Shown piece by piece: positions 1 through 8,427 of a stretch of 55,834 nucleotides of DNA. Source of the stretch: Bacillota bacterium (GTDB lineage: Bacteria > Bacillota > UBA4882 > UBA10575); NCBI GenBank assembly GCA_012735195.1, contig JAAYIC010000056.1, positions 1-55,834 on the forward strand, written 5' to 3'. How positions within the stretch are numbered: the first letter of the stretch is position 1; each line of letters begins with the position of its first letter. The notes under the pieces are model-generated. The model saw only the letters and a list, made by a program, of their open reading frames with translations. It did not search any database and was not told the DNA's origin. Both the position numbers and the translations under genes were made by a program.

Positions 1-61
1 GAGATAATCAACCATTCAATAACTTAAATATTCTTCTTCCGGCAGAGAAATCCTTTATCTT

Positions 62-796
62 TCACCCCATTTTCCGGATTTCTTTCTGCAGTTTTTTAAT
101 ATTACTTTTTTCCAACCGGGAGATGTTAGACTGGGAAATCCCGAGAAAATCGGCCACCTCTTTCTGGGTCTTCTCCACCCCGTCCCTTAACCCAAACCGG
201 AGCTCGACAATGACCTTTTCACGGCCGGAAAGGATCGACATGGCCGCTGCCAGTAAATCCTTGTCAACCTCCTCCTCCAGCCGCTTATATGTAATATCGT
301 TTTCCGTCCCCAAAACATCGGAAAGGAGTAACTCGTTGCCGTCCCAATCGACATTGAGGGGTTCGTCAAAAGAAACCTCCGACCTGGTTTTGTTATTTCT
401 CCGCAAATACATTAGGATCTCATTTTCAATACAACGCGAAGCATAGGTGGCCAGTTTGATCTTTTTTTCCGGGTTAAAGGTGTTGACCGCCTTAATCAAG
501 CCGATGGTACCAATGGAAATCAGATCTTCAATCCCAATCCCGGTATTCTCAAATTTCCGGGCAATATAAACCACCAGCCGGAGATTGCGTTCAATCAACA
601 ACCCCCTGACCGTCCGGTCACCACCCCGCAATTTTTCCAAAAGGTAATTCTCTTCCTCAATCGTCAAGGGGGGCGGCAGGGCTTCACTCCCGCCGATATA
701 GAAAACAGCCTTCGGATAGAGGCCGGTCTTTTGCAGGAGCTTAACCAGCCAAAGCTGACAAAATAAACGCAGGCGTATCCAAGCCTTTCTCCGCAT
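62..796 (-). CDS. sigE: Sporulation sigma factor SigE (pro-sigma-E)
   Basis: Mother-cell sigma factor made as an inactive membrane-bound precursor. The 245-residue product begins with a basic, hydrophobic pro-region of about 32 residues. This is followed by [12 protein letters not shown], the conserved segment next to the SpoIIGA cleavage site, so cleavage near F32/Y33 is expected. Sigma-70 regions 2 ([14 protein letters not shown] and following) and 4 (the C-terminal helix-turn-helix, [20 protein letters not shown]) are intact. The ATG at 796 is chosen because GAGGAGG lies 7 nt upstream; a TTG at 817 has no comparable site. It follows spoIIGA by 33 bp, the usual protease-substrate gene pair of spore formers. 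Confidence 0.97.
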   Translation of the reverse strand: MRRKAWIRLRLFCQLWLVKLLQKTGLYPKAVFYIGGSEALPPPLTIEEENYLLEKLRGGDRTVRGLLIERNLRLVVYIARKFENTGIGIEDLISIGTIGLIKAVNTFNPEKKIKLATYASRCIENEILMYLRRNNKTRSEVSFDEPLNVDWDGNELLLSDVLGTENDITYKRLEEEVDKDLLAAAMSILSGREKVIVELRFGLRDGVEKTQKEVADFLGISQSNISRLEKSNIKKLQKEIRKMG

Positions 797-829
797 AAAT
801 ATTCCTCCTCTTGCCAAATCGCGCGCACG

Positions 830-1753
830 CTACTCCGCGGTCATTAGGGAGGCCGGTAAAAGTGCCTGGTAAAGATTGGTGCACGCACCACCGGGGGCAG
901 GCGGGTGGTAAAGGCCGATTAAAACCCGGAGGATCCGCCGGGGTTCTTTCTCCTCGCGCGCGTGGGCGCGAATCACTAATTCATCAGGGCGTAACCCCAG
1001 CATAAACCCTTTTTTTTCACTGACTCCGGTAAAAGTGAGGATCCTAATCCTCTTTGCCCAGCCGCCCTCAAGATCCCAATCGGAAAAAGAAGAAAAATCA
1101 CCGGCAAAGACGGCCGACGACAACTTGGCGATCCTCTCCGGGATAACATCTTGTAACACCGCCGCCTCTACCAGAACGACCGGTACTTTTGTGAGCGGAT
1201 CGACCAATAAATTCCCGGTATCGAGCAAAGCCACCATTTCCTTGGTCTTCCCGGCAAACGAAAGACGGATTGGAATAAGGCAACTTCGCTCCCACACCAG
1301 GCGGTGGAGAAGCCCCCACCCTAGTTCGCCCAGGAAAAAAAGGGCAAAGAGGTTGATGAGAAGAATCCCGCCTCCTCCCGGATAAAAACCCAAGGAATAC
1401 CAGGATAAATAATACACGGCAGAGGTAAGACCGGCAGTCAATAAAGCCAAAAGAAAGAACGTCCCGGCAGTTTTCGCCAGTTTTTTCAGGGAGAGGGGCA
1501 AAAAAGCCAAAATCAGCATGAGAAATCCTATGCCGGTAAAAATGAGAATCTCGCCTTTGCCAACGAGCCCCAATTCCCACCGGTAACAAAAACCGAAGTG
1601 ATAAAGACCACCAGCAAAACCGGCGCCGGCCAGCCGCCACCACCGGACCGGATTTTTCATGATCCGGCCGGTCGCCCAAAGCAGCAATGTATTCATCAGC
1701 CAGCTCATCATTGCCCCGGTGATCCACTCGTCAATAAAGACCTCCCGTACCAT
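830..1753 (-). CDS. spoIIGA: Pro-sigma-E processing protease SpoIIGA
   Basis: Membrane aspartic protease that removes the SigE pro-region after signalling from the forespore. The 307 residues show about five hydrophobic segments in the first 150 residues. A soluble half follows with the aspartic-protease motif LLDTGNLLVDP, putting the catalytic Asp near residue 178. The start is an ATG with AAGGGAG upstream. A TATAAT hexamer lies about 34 bp before the start. The 3' part is read through an alternating CG tract (955-964) that encodes AHARE near the C-terminus, a weakly constrained place. Confidence 0.94.
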   Translation of the reverse strand: MVREVFIDEWITGAMMSWLMNTLLLWATGRIMKNPVRWWRLAGAGFAGGLYHFGFCYRWELGLVGKGEILIFTGIGFLMLILAFLPLSLKKLAKTAGTFFLLALLTAGLTSAVYYLSWYSLGFYPGGGGILLINLFALFFLGELGWGLLHRLVWERSCLIPIRLSFAGKTKEMVALLDTGNLLVDPLTKVPVVLVEAAVLQDVIPERIAKLSSAVFAGDFSSFSDWDLEGGWAKRIRILTFTGVSEKKGFMLGLRPDELVIRAHAREEKEPRRILRVLIGLYHPPAPGGACTNLYQALLPASLMTAE

Positions 1754-1786
1754 CCGTATCTCCCTTCAATCTATACGGTCGGTTCA

Positions 1787-1792
1787 ATTATA
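1787..1792 (-). promoter_or_regulatory. Candidate -10 box of the spoIIGA-sigE promoter
   Basis: A perfect TATAAT on the minus strand lies 34 bp upstream of the spoIIGA start, with the ribosome site between them. I see no good -35 at 17 or 22 bp and no clear Spo0A box, so only the -10 is supported. Confidence 0.4.
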
Positions 1793-1897
1793 TAAACTAC
1801 CGCTCAAAAACGGTATTCCTTTTTAAGAGCCGGAAAAGATGAAACGGTTTTTCCCGTAATCTACAGTTTTTTGCCGAAAAATACCAATAAAAAGCGA

Positions 1898-1930
1898 AAA
1901 TGGCCGTTGTCGCGCGTGCGCGGGCCATTT
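1898..1930 (-). terminator. Terminator-like hairpin after ftsZ
   Basis: Perfect 8-bp arms AAATGGCC/GGCCATTT enclose a loop made of an alternating CG tract (cgcgcgtgcgcg). On the minus strand the right arm runs into TTTTCGCTTTTTATT. It sits about 75 bp past the ftsZ stop and upstream of the spoIIGA -10 box, so it probably separates the two units. Confidence 0.5.
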
Positions 1931-2004
1931 CGTCAGGTTTTAAAATCAGCATAAATTTTTCCCGGTTCTGTCCCAGGGTTAGTATTTTCCCGTTCTTCCC
2001 GGGT

Positions 2005-3054
2005 TCAGATTCTCTTCTTCAGGAATGCCGGGAGATCCAACTCCTCGTTCTCGCCAAACGCCGGAATATGCAAGTCTTCCAGACCCAACCGGTGCAATTT
2101 TCCCTCGCCAAAGCCGGTGGCGATTACCGTTATTCTGACCTCGTCACCCAGTGATTCATCGATCACCGCACCGAAGATAATATTGGCATCCGGATCGGCG
2201 GCCTCGGTAATAATCGCCGCAGCTTCATTAATTTCGAAGAGTCCCAGGTTGGAACTGCCGGTGATATTCAAAAGAACCCCTTTCGCCCCTTTAATCGTTG
2301 TTTCCAGCAGGGGTGAGTTCACGGCATTTTTTACCGCCTCTACCGCCCGGTTCTCGCCGCTGGCCGTGCCAATCCCCATCAACGCGGACCCGGCATTGGT
2401 CATAATGGTCTTGACATCCGCAAAATCTACATTGATTAGCCCGGTGATAATAATCAGGTCGGAGATGCCTTGCACCCCTTGACGAAGAATATCATCGGCC
2501 ATTCGAAACGCCTCAACGATGGAGGTGTTTTTATCGGCGATTTGCAAAAGGCGTTCATTGGGAATGGTAATCAAGGTGTCCACTTGTTCCTTTAGAGCCC
2601 TGACCCCTTCCTCCGCCTGTTTTCTCCTGATCTTCCCTTCAAAATTAAAGGGTTTCGTTACCACTCCGCCGGTCACGGCCCCGGCTTCCCGGGCCAACTC
2701 CGCAATGAGAGGCGCCGCACCCGTACCGGTTCCTCCCCCCATTCCTGCTGTGATGAAGATCATATTCGCATTCTCCACCACCGCCCGGATCTCCTCTTTA
2801 CTTTCCTCCGCTGCCTGACGCCCGATCTGGGGATTGGCGCCGGCGCCCAACCCCTTGGTTATTTTGTCACCGATCCGTAATTTGATATCGGCATTCGACC
2901 GCAACAGGGCCTGTCCATCCGTGTTAATGGCAATAAATTCTACGCCTTGCACACCGGCTTCAACCATCCGGTTTACAGCATTGGAGCCGCCACCGCCGAC
3001 CCCGATAACTTTAATTGAAGCAAATTGCTGGTTTTCCACCTCAAACTGAAGCAT
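2005..3054 (-). CDS. ftsZ: Cell division protein FtsZ
   Basis: Tubulin-like GTPase that forms the Z ring. The 349-residue product has [13 protein letters not shown] near the N-terminus, the GTP-binding signature [10 protein letters not shown], and a short C-terminal peptide [11 protein letters not shown] of the kind that binds FtsA, SepF and other partners. The ATG at 3054 is preceded by GGGGGAG at normal spacing. An upstream in-frame ATG at 3102 would only add a tail read from a CG tract ([11 protein letters not shown]), so it is rejected. ftsA is not beside it; the upstream gene is the last gene of the motility operon. Confidence 0.97.
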   Translation of the reverse strand: MLQFEVENQQFASIKVIGVGGGGSNAVNRMVEAGVQGVEFIAINTDGQALLRSNADIKLRIGDKITKGLGAGANPQIGRQAAEESKEEIRAVVENANMIFITAGMGGGTGTGAAPLIAELAREAGAVTGGVVTKPFNFEGKIRRKQAEEGVRALKEQVDTLITIPNERLLQIADKNTSIVEAFRMADDILRQGVQGISDLIIITGLINVDFADVKTIMTNAGSALMGIGTASGENRAVEAVKNAVNSPLLETTIKGAKGVLLNITGSSNLGLFEINEAAAIITEAADPDANIIFGAVIDESLGDEVRITVIATGFGEGKLHRLGLEDLHIPAFGENEELDLPAFLKKRI

Positions 3055-3075
3055 TAACGCTCCCCCTATTCCATG

Positions 3076-3102
3076 GCGTACGCGCGCACGCGCGCGATGC
3101 AT
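3076..3102. repeat. Alternating CG tract before ftsZ
   Basis: A run of alternating purine and pyrimidine, mostly CG steps (gcgtacgcgcgcacgcgcgc and following), lies between the SwrB-like gene and the ftsZ ribosome site. A second short CG run follows at about 3115-3126. It is the longest of a family of such tracts in this window. Confidence 0.8.
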
Positions 3103-3158
3103 CTTGTGGGCACGCCCGCGCGCATGCCCCGGATGTAAATACCGGGATCCGCCCGCCC

Positions 3159-3830
3159 TTACCTCTCTTTTTCGCGGCGGGCATAGAGATCGATGATTAA
3201 CTGTGCTTCACCCTGCCCCATGCCAATCCGGCGGGCGATGGTCTTCACCGGTACCCCTTGGCGAAAAAGCTCAAGAACCTGGCGGCGGCGATCCGCCGCC
3301 TGCAGCTCCGGCCGGGTGGAATCCTCCTCCCCGGCCTGGCCGCGGATGGCCGGTACCGGTCCCTTTTCCGTTTCTTCTTCTCCGGTTTTTTCCGCTTTCC
3401 TTTCCCCTATCCCTTTTGCGTTCTCTCTTTTTTCTTCTCCGGCAGGCCGTTTCTCTGCCGTCGCCACGTTCTCCGCCTGCCGGTTATCCTTTCCGCCCAC
3501 GAACGGTAAAGGGCTTACCTGTGTTTCCGGTTCTTCCGGTGCTTCCAGTTTTTCAGGTTCTTTGGGTCTTCCAGGCTTATCAGGTTCTCCCGGCTCAGCA
3601 AGTTCCTCCTGTTCTTCCACAGCCGGCACCAACCGGGTACCACGGGAGGTCTCCGGTTTTTCTTTCTTCCAATTTTCTTCCAAAACAGCACAGACCTCCA
3701 GGAGTAACTCTTCCAACTGCCGGATACGCGAATAAAGGCTGGCCAAACGCCGGCGGTGCTTTATCCTGTCCCATAAGTTCCAGAACAAAAGCAACGCTAT
3801 GCAGAAAAAAAAGAAATTTTCTCCGGCCAT
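3159..3830 (-). CDS. SwrB/DUF6115-like protein at the end of the motility operon
   Basis: The 223-residue protein has an N-terminal membrane segment (about residues 5-20, [12 protein letters not shown]) and then a short basic helix. A long Pro/Glu-rich low-complexity linker follows (about 65-165). The C-terminal 40 residues form a helix-turn-helix-like module ending in [25 protein letters not shown]. This architecture and the position after sigD match the SwrB/YlxL (DUF6115) family, which promotes assembly of the flagellar export machine in Bacillus. The linker is probably fast-evolving. The assignment rests on architecture and context rather than close similarity. Confidence 0.65.
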   Translation of the reverse strand: MAGENFFFFCIALLLFWNLWDRIKHRRRLASLYSRIRQLEELLLEVCAVLEENWKKEKPETSRGTRLVPAVEEQEELAEPGEPDKPGRPKEPEKLEAPEEPETQVSPLPFVGGKDNRQAENVATAEKRPAGEEKRENAKGIGERKAEKTGEEETEKGPVPAIRGQAGEEDSTRPELQAADRRRQVLELFRQGVPVKTIARRIGMGQGEAQLIIDLYARREKER

Positions 3831-3880
3831 TTCTCACCTCTCCCCACCGCCGACAGTGGATGCGCCGGCCAACCGGGCGA

Positions 3881-4195
3881 TCATACCTCCATATCGATCA
3901 GTTGTCCCTTCCCCTTTTCCAGCCTTTGCTTTTTCGTCTCTGCAGCATCCTGCCGTTTCTTTCCCTGTTTGCCCCGGCCGTCCCGCTCCCGGAACCGGTT
4001 TTTCTCTTCTTCCACACGTCCGTGTACTTTTTCTTTTTTTCTCCGGACTTGACGTTCCTCTTCTGCAATCTCTTGATTGGTGCGGTTTTTAAAGATCTCG
4101 CTCTCTTCCTGTGGTTGCCGAAGAGTAACCGCTTGTGTGCGTTGGACTTCCAATGTCCGGTTAAGCAACACATGCAGATCTATGGGCTGTACCAT
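3881..4195 (-). CDS. Small charged coiled-coil protein of the motility operon tail
   Basis: 104 residues with no membrane segment. A conserved-looking start (MVQPIDLHVLLNRTLEVQRTQ) is followed by a Lys/Arg/Glu-rich helical stretch from about residue 35 to the end. It starts at an ATG behind GGGGG, 12 bp after the fapA-like gene. Small genes of this kind often lie between fapA-like and swrB-like genes in clostridial motility operons. I do not recognise a function. The codons continue in operon phase with short spacing, so co-transcription is likely. Confidence 0.6.
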   Translation of the reverse strand: MVQPIDLHVLLNRTLEVQRTQAVTLRQPQEESEIFKNRTNQEIAEEERQVRRKKEKVHGRVEEEKNRFRERDGRGKQGKKRQDAAETKKQRLEKGKGQLIDMEV

Positions 4196-4207
4196 GTTAT
4201 TACCCCC

Positions 4208-5605
4208 TTAACGGTACGCCTGAACCGCCACCTCTCCTTCTTCGTAGGTCAAGACCGCATAGTGCACCTCATCCTTGAAAATGCGCACCGCATTGCCGAT
4301 GGTCACTTTTACGCCCGGATAAATCCTCTGTCTGACTTTGATCCGTCCTTTTTCCGCCCTGGGACCGGAGATTTCTTCGCTTAACTCGTCCCGCCGGACG
4401 GTATGCTTTCTTAACTCAGCTTTCAAATAAAAAGAGGTCCGGATCAGGTTGGCCTTTAATTCCTCCAGTTTCGGAGGAATATCAAAACCCTTTTTGTTCA
4501 ATAGAACCAGGTTTTTTTCCACCTTATCCAGTTCTCTTTCCATGGCGGTGATCTTTTTTTCCAATTCAAGCAGTTCTTTTCGCAGGGCAGGGCTGGTGCC
4601 CACTTCAACCTCGGTGGCCGTTCCCATTCTCGACCCCAAAACCTGGACATTGATTTCGTCGCGGGCCCGGACCACGCCGCCCATCACCATACCCTTTCTG
4701 CTTTCCAAGATAATTTTTTGGCCGGCACTGACCTGACTGTGTAAGATGGCATCCCGCCCCCTAATCTCGCCTTCCACCTCAATCTTGGCATGGTCAATAT
4801 AACGGGCGTATAAATTTCCTTTGCATTCAATAACTGTCTTGTCCTGTCCGGCGATCCCCCCCCGGATGGTGACGTTCCCGCCGGCATAAATTGAACCGCC
4901 CTCAACATTGCCGCCAACGGTCACATCACCTTCGGCCCGGACAACAAAACCGTTTTCAATGTCGCCACGGATAACCACACTGCCGGCAAAATCAATGTTC
5001 CCCGTTGCGTACCCCACATTCCCGGGGACCTGATGTACGGTAAGAACGGCAACTTTCCGCCCAACCAAAGAAGGCTCGCCATCAATCGCCGCGATCAGTC
5101 GCTCTTTTTTTTCATCCTCCCAATAGGTGTTTTTGCCGGCGATCAGAACAATATCTTTACCGCCGACGGCCTTTAACTCTTCACCCTTGACATTCCGCCC
5201 GGGGATCCCCGGGGTGGGGGGAGTTCTTTCCACCAAAACCTGGCCTTTCCGTACATTTTGAATGAGGGAAAGCTCCCTGTGGTCAACACGGCCGTCTTCC
5301 ATCTCCTTGGGGATCAGTTTCGCCCGTTCGGTTTCAAAATGAAAACTGACGGAAGCATCCTCCCCTTTGACCGGTGGTTTTCCCTCGGCGATTAAGACCG
5401 GGCTTACGATCTTTTCTTCAACGACCCTTCTGATTACCATCTCTTTAACTCCGTAAGTAACACCGGCTTTTTTAACTTCCTCCAAGACCTCGTCATAGGT
5501 AGGCCAGGCTGCATCCTTAACTGGTGGATCAATCTCTAAAAAGGCACGCATATTGTCGGGAGTCAGCTCAATTTTTATCAGAGCTTTCTTCTCTCCTTCC
5601 ACCAT
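4208..5605 (-). CDS. FapA/DUF342 family protein
   Basis: The 465-residue protein has an N-terminal DUF342 region with the phrases VRKGQVLVERTPPTPGIPG and GRNVKGEEL. A central beta-helix-like block follows with repeated glycine-bracketed turns (GNIDFAGSVVIRGDIENG, GDVTVGGNVEGGSIYAGGNV). A coiled coil sits at about 345-410 and a short beta tail ends the protein. FapA-type proteins occur in Firmicute motility operons; a polymer-forming or surface-linked role is suspected but not settled. ATG 5605 follows a strong GGAGGAGG, 32 bp after sigD. An earlier in-frame start at 5665 would overlap sigD and lacks such a site. Confidence 0.85.
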   Translation of the reverse strand: MVEGEKKALIKIELTPDNMRAFLEIDPPVKDAAWPTYDEVLEEVKKAGVTYGVKEMVIRRVVEEKIVSPVLIAEGKPPVKGEDASVSFHFETERAKLIPKEMEDGRVDHRELSLIQNVRKGQVLVERTPPTPGIPGRNVKGEELKAVGGKDIVLIAGKNTYWEDEKKERLIAAIDGEPSLVGRKVAVLTVHQVPGNVGYATGNIDFAGSVVIRGDIENGFVVRAEGDVTVGGNVEGGSIYAGGNVTIRGGIAGQDKTVIECKGNLYARYIDHAKIEVEGEIRGRDAILHSQVSAGQKIILESRKGMVMGGVVRARDEINVQVLGSRMGTATEVEVGTSPALRKELLELEKKITAMERELDKVEKNLVLLNKKGFDIPPKLEELKANLIRTSFYLKAELRKHTVRRDELSEEISGPRAEKGRIKVRQRIYPGVKVTIGNAVRIFKDEVHYAVLTYEEGEVAVQAYR

Positions 5606-5637
5606 CTTGTTTCCTCCTCCGTTTAGTTCATCACTGC

Positions 5638-6420
5638 TCACAAAAGACTGAGGACCGATTTCCACCTGCCTAGCCGTGCCTGCAGCCGGAAAACAGCTTT
5701 TGTATGGATCTGTGATACCCGTGATTCCGAAATACTCATTATTTCACCGATCTCCTTAAGCGTCAATCCTTCATAATAGTAAAGGGTAATCACCATTTTC
5801 TCCCTTTCCGGCAGGGCGTCAATGGCCTTCGCCAGTTCGGATTTTAGCTCCATAATCTCTACTTGTTTTTCCGGATCCACACTCTCCACATTCTCGATTA
5901 AATCCAATACCCTGACATTCTCATCATCAACTGTTCGTGACAACCAGTATTCATCAAGGGAGTAGAGGGTGGTGCAACTGACTTCATTCAGCAAGCGGTG
6001 GTATTCTTCGAGGGAAATCTGTAAAGCCTCGGCTATTTCCTGGTCCGTGGCGTATCGCCCCAACCGGTGCTCCAGTTCCGCACAGATCTTCTCCAGTTGT
6101 TTTGCCTTTTGCCGTACAGAACGGGGCGCCCAGTCATTGCTCCGTAAACCGTCTAAAATAGCGCCCTTAATCCGGGAAATGGCGTAGGTTTCGAATTTAA
6201 TTCCCCGCGCGGGATCGAACTTGTCAATGGCATCAATCAACCCAAAAATCCCGTAACTGACCAGATCGTCGAATTCTACATTCGGGGGAAAGCCAGTAAT
6301 AACCCGCCCGGCCACATATTTAACGAGAGGTGCGTATTCCTCAATCAAAACTTCCCGGGCTTCCTGGGAGCCTGTCCGCAAGTACTCCTCCCAGTATTGC
6401 TCTTCCCGTTTTTTGTCCAT
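5638..6420 (-). CDS. sigD: Motility sigma factor SigD (FliA/WhiG family)
   Basis: Sigma-28 factor for late flagellar, motor and chemotaxis genes. The 260 residues contain region 2 (DDLVSYGIFGLIDAIDKFDPARG, then FETYAISRIKGAILDGLR), region 3 (RSVRQKAKQLEKI) and a region 4 helix-turn-helix (LTLKEIGEIMSISESRVSQIH). The ATG at 6420 has GGGGGAAG upstream. It lies in the operon whose first gene has a sigma-D type promoter at 35376-35403, so positive feedback is likely. A 199-bp AT-rich gap separates it from cheD, wide for this operon. Confidence 0.96.
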   Translation of the reverse strand: MDKKREEQYWEEYLRTGSQEAREVLIEEYAPLVKYVAGRVITGFPPNVEFDDLVSYGIFGLIDAIDKFDPARGIKFETYAISRIKGAILDGLRSNDWAPRSVRQKAKQLEKICAELEHRLGRYATDQEIAEALQISLEEYHRLLNEVSCTTLYSLDEYWLSRTVDDENVRVLDLIENVESVDPEKQVEIMELKSELAKAIDALPEREKMVITLYYYEGLTLKEIGEIMSISESRVSQIHTKAVFRLQARLGRWKSVLSLL

Positions 6421-6619
6421 AACGTCTTCCCCCAGACTCAAAAATGATTGTCGCTTCCGGTTCCAGAAGGATGGCGCATGATACGCAGAAAAGCCCGTGA
6501 ATAAAGAATTCTGGGTAGTCCTCTCTGTTATCTTTTTTGCACACGGACGCGTAGAAATTAAATTTTCACACAGTTTTATATATTTATATATTTCAACATT
6601 TATTTTCCAATTCCTTTTC
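6421..6619 (-). other. AT-rich spacer between cheD and sigD
   Basis: The 199 bp contain a very AT-rich core (about 6570-6619) including TATATATTTATATATTT. This contrasts with the GC-balanced operon around it. A separate sigD promoter would be expected here, but I find no hexamer pair with convincing spacing. No ORF or clear hairpin was seen. Confidence 0.35.
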
Positions 6620-7117
6620 TTAAATAATAAAGTCCGGTGAATTTAACATTTTCACCGTCACGATCCCGGTGGCAAGGTCAAATCTAACGGACCGGCCACG
6701 GTTTCCTCCGGTGTTTTTGCCGGTCAGTTTCAAATTCATCTTCGCGAGTATCTGCTCTGTTGCTTCCACGTTGCGGGGGCCGATCTGCATCCGGTCGTTT
6801 TCTCCATTGAAATTAAACATCTGGGCGCCGCCGACGATCTTCACCTCCAAGCGCGAAGCAAGAGCCCCCATCTGTATCATTCTCCTTAACAACTCCGGAA
6901 GAGCGGTATCCACGAACTTACCCGGCTTGGTTATTTCTGCTCCCGCCCCGACGATCTGTACACTGTTGGGCAGCATGACATGGGCCATGCCCCCGCATTT
7001 GATTTGCGGATCATAGAAACAAACTCCCACACAGGAACCCAGACCGATCGCGACCAGTACATCCGGTGTTCGGGAAACTGCTATTTCGGACATTCCGACC
7101 CGGATGTGTTCGGCCAT
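6620..7117 (-). CDS. cheD: Chemoreceptor glutamine deamidase CheD
   Basis: Deamidates glutamines of chemoreceptors and is the partner of CheC. The 165 residues carry the core GLGSCVGVCFYDP with the catalytic Cys, followed by GGMAHVMLPN with the catalytic His. IVGGAQMF and NVEATEQIL are further family motifs. Its start region overlaps the end of cheC by 37 bp, which suggests translational coupling. With CheC and FliY it gives the Bacillus-type adaptation circuit. Confidence 0.96.
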   Translation of the reverse strand: MAEHIRVGMSEIAVSRTPDVLVAIGLGSCVGVCFYDPQIKCGGMAHVMLPNSVQIVGAGAEITKPGKFVDTALPELLRRMIQMGALASRLEVKIVGGAQMFNFNGENDRMQIGPRNVEATEQILAKMNLKLTGKNTGGNRGRSVRFDLATGIVTVKMLNSPDFII

Positions 7118-7737
7118 TGACCTTTCACTCCTAACGCATCTAAGATTATTGGTAATGTTCCAGGGTCAGGTACTAAGAAAAAATGTCCGGTGATATTCAC
7201 TTCACAGGCCGTCAATTTTGTCTCGATCAGCAAGGCATAGTCATCGGTAGCGCCAAGGTCAACTAGAACAGTATTGAGGATTGCTCCCACCATATCAAAG
7301 GTCAATGCCGGTACGGAAGAAAGCATATTTAACCCGGTAAAGCTGGAGAAAGCATAAACATAAGCGCCGGTCAGAATATTTCCGATCTCCTTTAGCGCCG
7401 AGACCTCCAATTCCCCGAGGGTATCTTCATTATCCTGCCGGTCTTCTTCGGCCAATAAAAGACCGGCCAAAAAAAGCGCTTCTTCCCTTGGAAAAAGATA
7501 AAGGTTCTTGCTGGGAGCATCGCCAAAAACACGAAGATAGACTCCGATCATTGGATCTTCCGGTTGCCCCAATACGTCACAGATATCGCTCAGGGCTACC
7601 ACACTAACCTCGGGTACAGTCATGCTCACCTTTTCGCCAAGCAACTGGTGAAGCACTGTTGCCGCATGGGCGGCGCCGATATTGCTTACTTCCTTGATGG
7701 CATCCTTTTGTAAAGACGTTAGATGTCGTAGGCTCAT
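7081..7737 (-). CDS. cheC: CheY-P phosphatase CheC
   Basis: The 218 residues hold two copies of the D/SxxxExxN phosphatase motif. The first is near the N-terminus (DAIKEVSNIGAAHAATVL) and the second in the middle (SALKEIGNILTGAYV). This is the complete CheC arrangement, so both active sites look functional. It overlaps cheW by 1 nt and cheD by 37 nt. CheC acts on CheY-P and is stimulated by CheD. At 218 residues it is slightly longer than the Bacillus protein of about 209. Confidence 0.95.
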   Translation of the reverse strand: MSLRHLTSLQKDAIKEVSNIGAAHAATVLHQLLGEKVSMTVPEVSVVALSDICDVLGQPEDPMIGVYLRVFGDAPSKNLYLFPREEALFLAGLLLAEEDRQDNEDTLGELEVSALKEIGNILTGAYVYAFSSFTGLNMLSSVPALTFDMVGAILNTVLVDLGATDDYALLIETKLTACEVNITGHFFLVPDPGTLPIILDALGVKGQWPNTSGSECPK

Positions 7738-8252
7738 TATCCGTCCCCCAATTCCGCTTCCGCCAGTTCTTGTGACTCCTCAGGGCTAAGGGCCCGGTCC
7801 AGATTGAGAAGGACAATCAGGCGGTCGCCCACTTTGGCTACGCCGGCCAAATATTGGGCATCTACTCCTTTAGTAATCGGCGGGGGCGGTTCGACAGCGG
7901 AAACCGGAATCCGGACAACTTCCTCCACCGCATCCACCAGCATTCCCACGGGAGCGCCCCGCACTTCAACAATGATCACCCGCGAATCATAACCCAAGGG
8001 AGGAAGGGTCAGACCAAACCTTTTCCTCAGATCAACAATGGGAATAATCTCACCGCGAAGGTTGATTACACCTTCCACAAAAAGCGGGGCCTTGGGCACT
8101 CTGGTCAGACCCTGGTCCAGTTTTTCAATCTCCCGGGCTTGGAGGATATTTACCCCGAATTCTTCTTCTCCCAGTCTAAACAGGACCAGTTGCAACAGTT
8201 CCTCTCTGGCTTCTTCTTTCTCGCTTCTTTTTTCTTTTATATTCTCTTCCAT
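7737..8252 (-). CDS. cheW: Chemotaxis coupling protein CheW
   Basis: Adaptor between receptors and CheA. The 171 residues have a charged 20-residue N-terminal tail and then the CheW fold, with FGVNILQAREIEK, GVINLRGEIIPIVDLRKRFGL and GMLVDAVEEVVRI. The ATG at 8252 follows AAGGAGG at 7 nt; a TTG two codons earlier is less likely. It is followed directly by cheC. The spacer on its cheA side is rich in palindromic CG sequence. Confidence 0.95.
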   Translation of the reverse strand: MEENIKEKRSEKEEAREELLQLVLFRLGEEEFGVNILQAREIEKLDQGLTRVPKAPLFVEGVINLRGEIIPIVDLRKRFGLTLPPLGYDSRVIIVEVRGAPVGMLVDAVEEVVRIPVSAVEPPPPITKGVDAQYLAGVAKVGDRLIVLLNLDRALSPEESQELAEAELGDG

Positions 8253-8290
8253 AGCCAATCCTCCTTGACTAAATTAAATCTTCGCGTACT

Positions 8291-8306
8291 CTCGCCCGCG
8301 GGCGAG
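8291..8306. repeat. Perfect 16-bp CG palindrome in the cheA-cheW gap
   Basis: CTCGCCCG/CGGGCGAG is a perfect palindrome with no loop, lying in the 175-bp spacer between cheA and cheW. The same spacer ends in a CG-alternating run at 8381-8400 (gcgtgcgtacgtccgcggcg). No promoter or reading frame is evident in the spacer. Confidence 0.7.
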
Positions 8307-8427
8307 CTGCGCTCATGACAAACGTGGTTCGCGGCAAGCTTTCATCGCGGCAGCCATACTTGCGGCCGGCTTCGTACACAGCGTGCGTACGTCCGCGGCG
8401 GGTTCTTCTCTGCGTTCAGGGTCTTCT

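Noticed and set aside
3055-3102. Earlier FtsZ start adding [11 protein letters not shown]
   Set aside because: The extension is only the CG tract; the ATG at 3054 has a proper ribosome site and matches the family start.
3203-4384. Plus-strand frame of 393 codons
   Set aside because: Covers the reverse of the SwrB-like and small coiled-coil genes; its Pro/Leu/Phe-rich content mirrors their Glu/Lys-rich coding.
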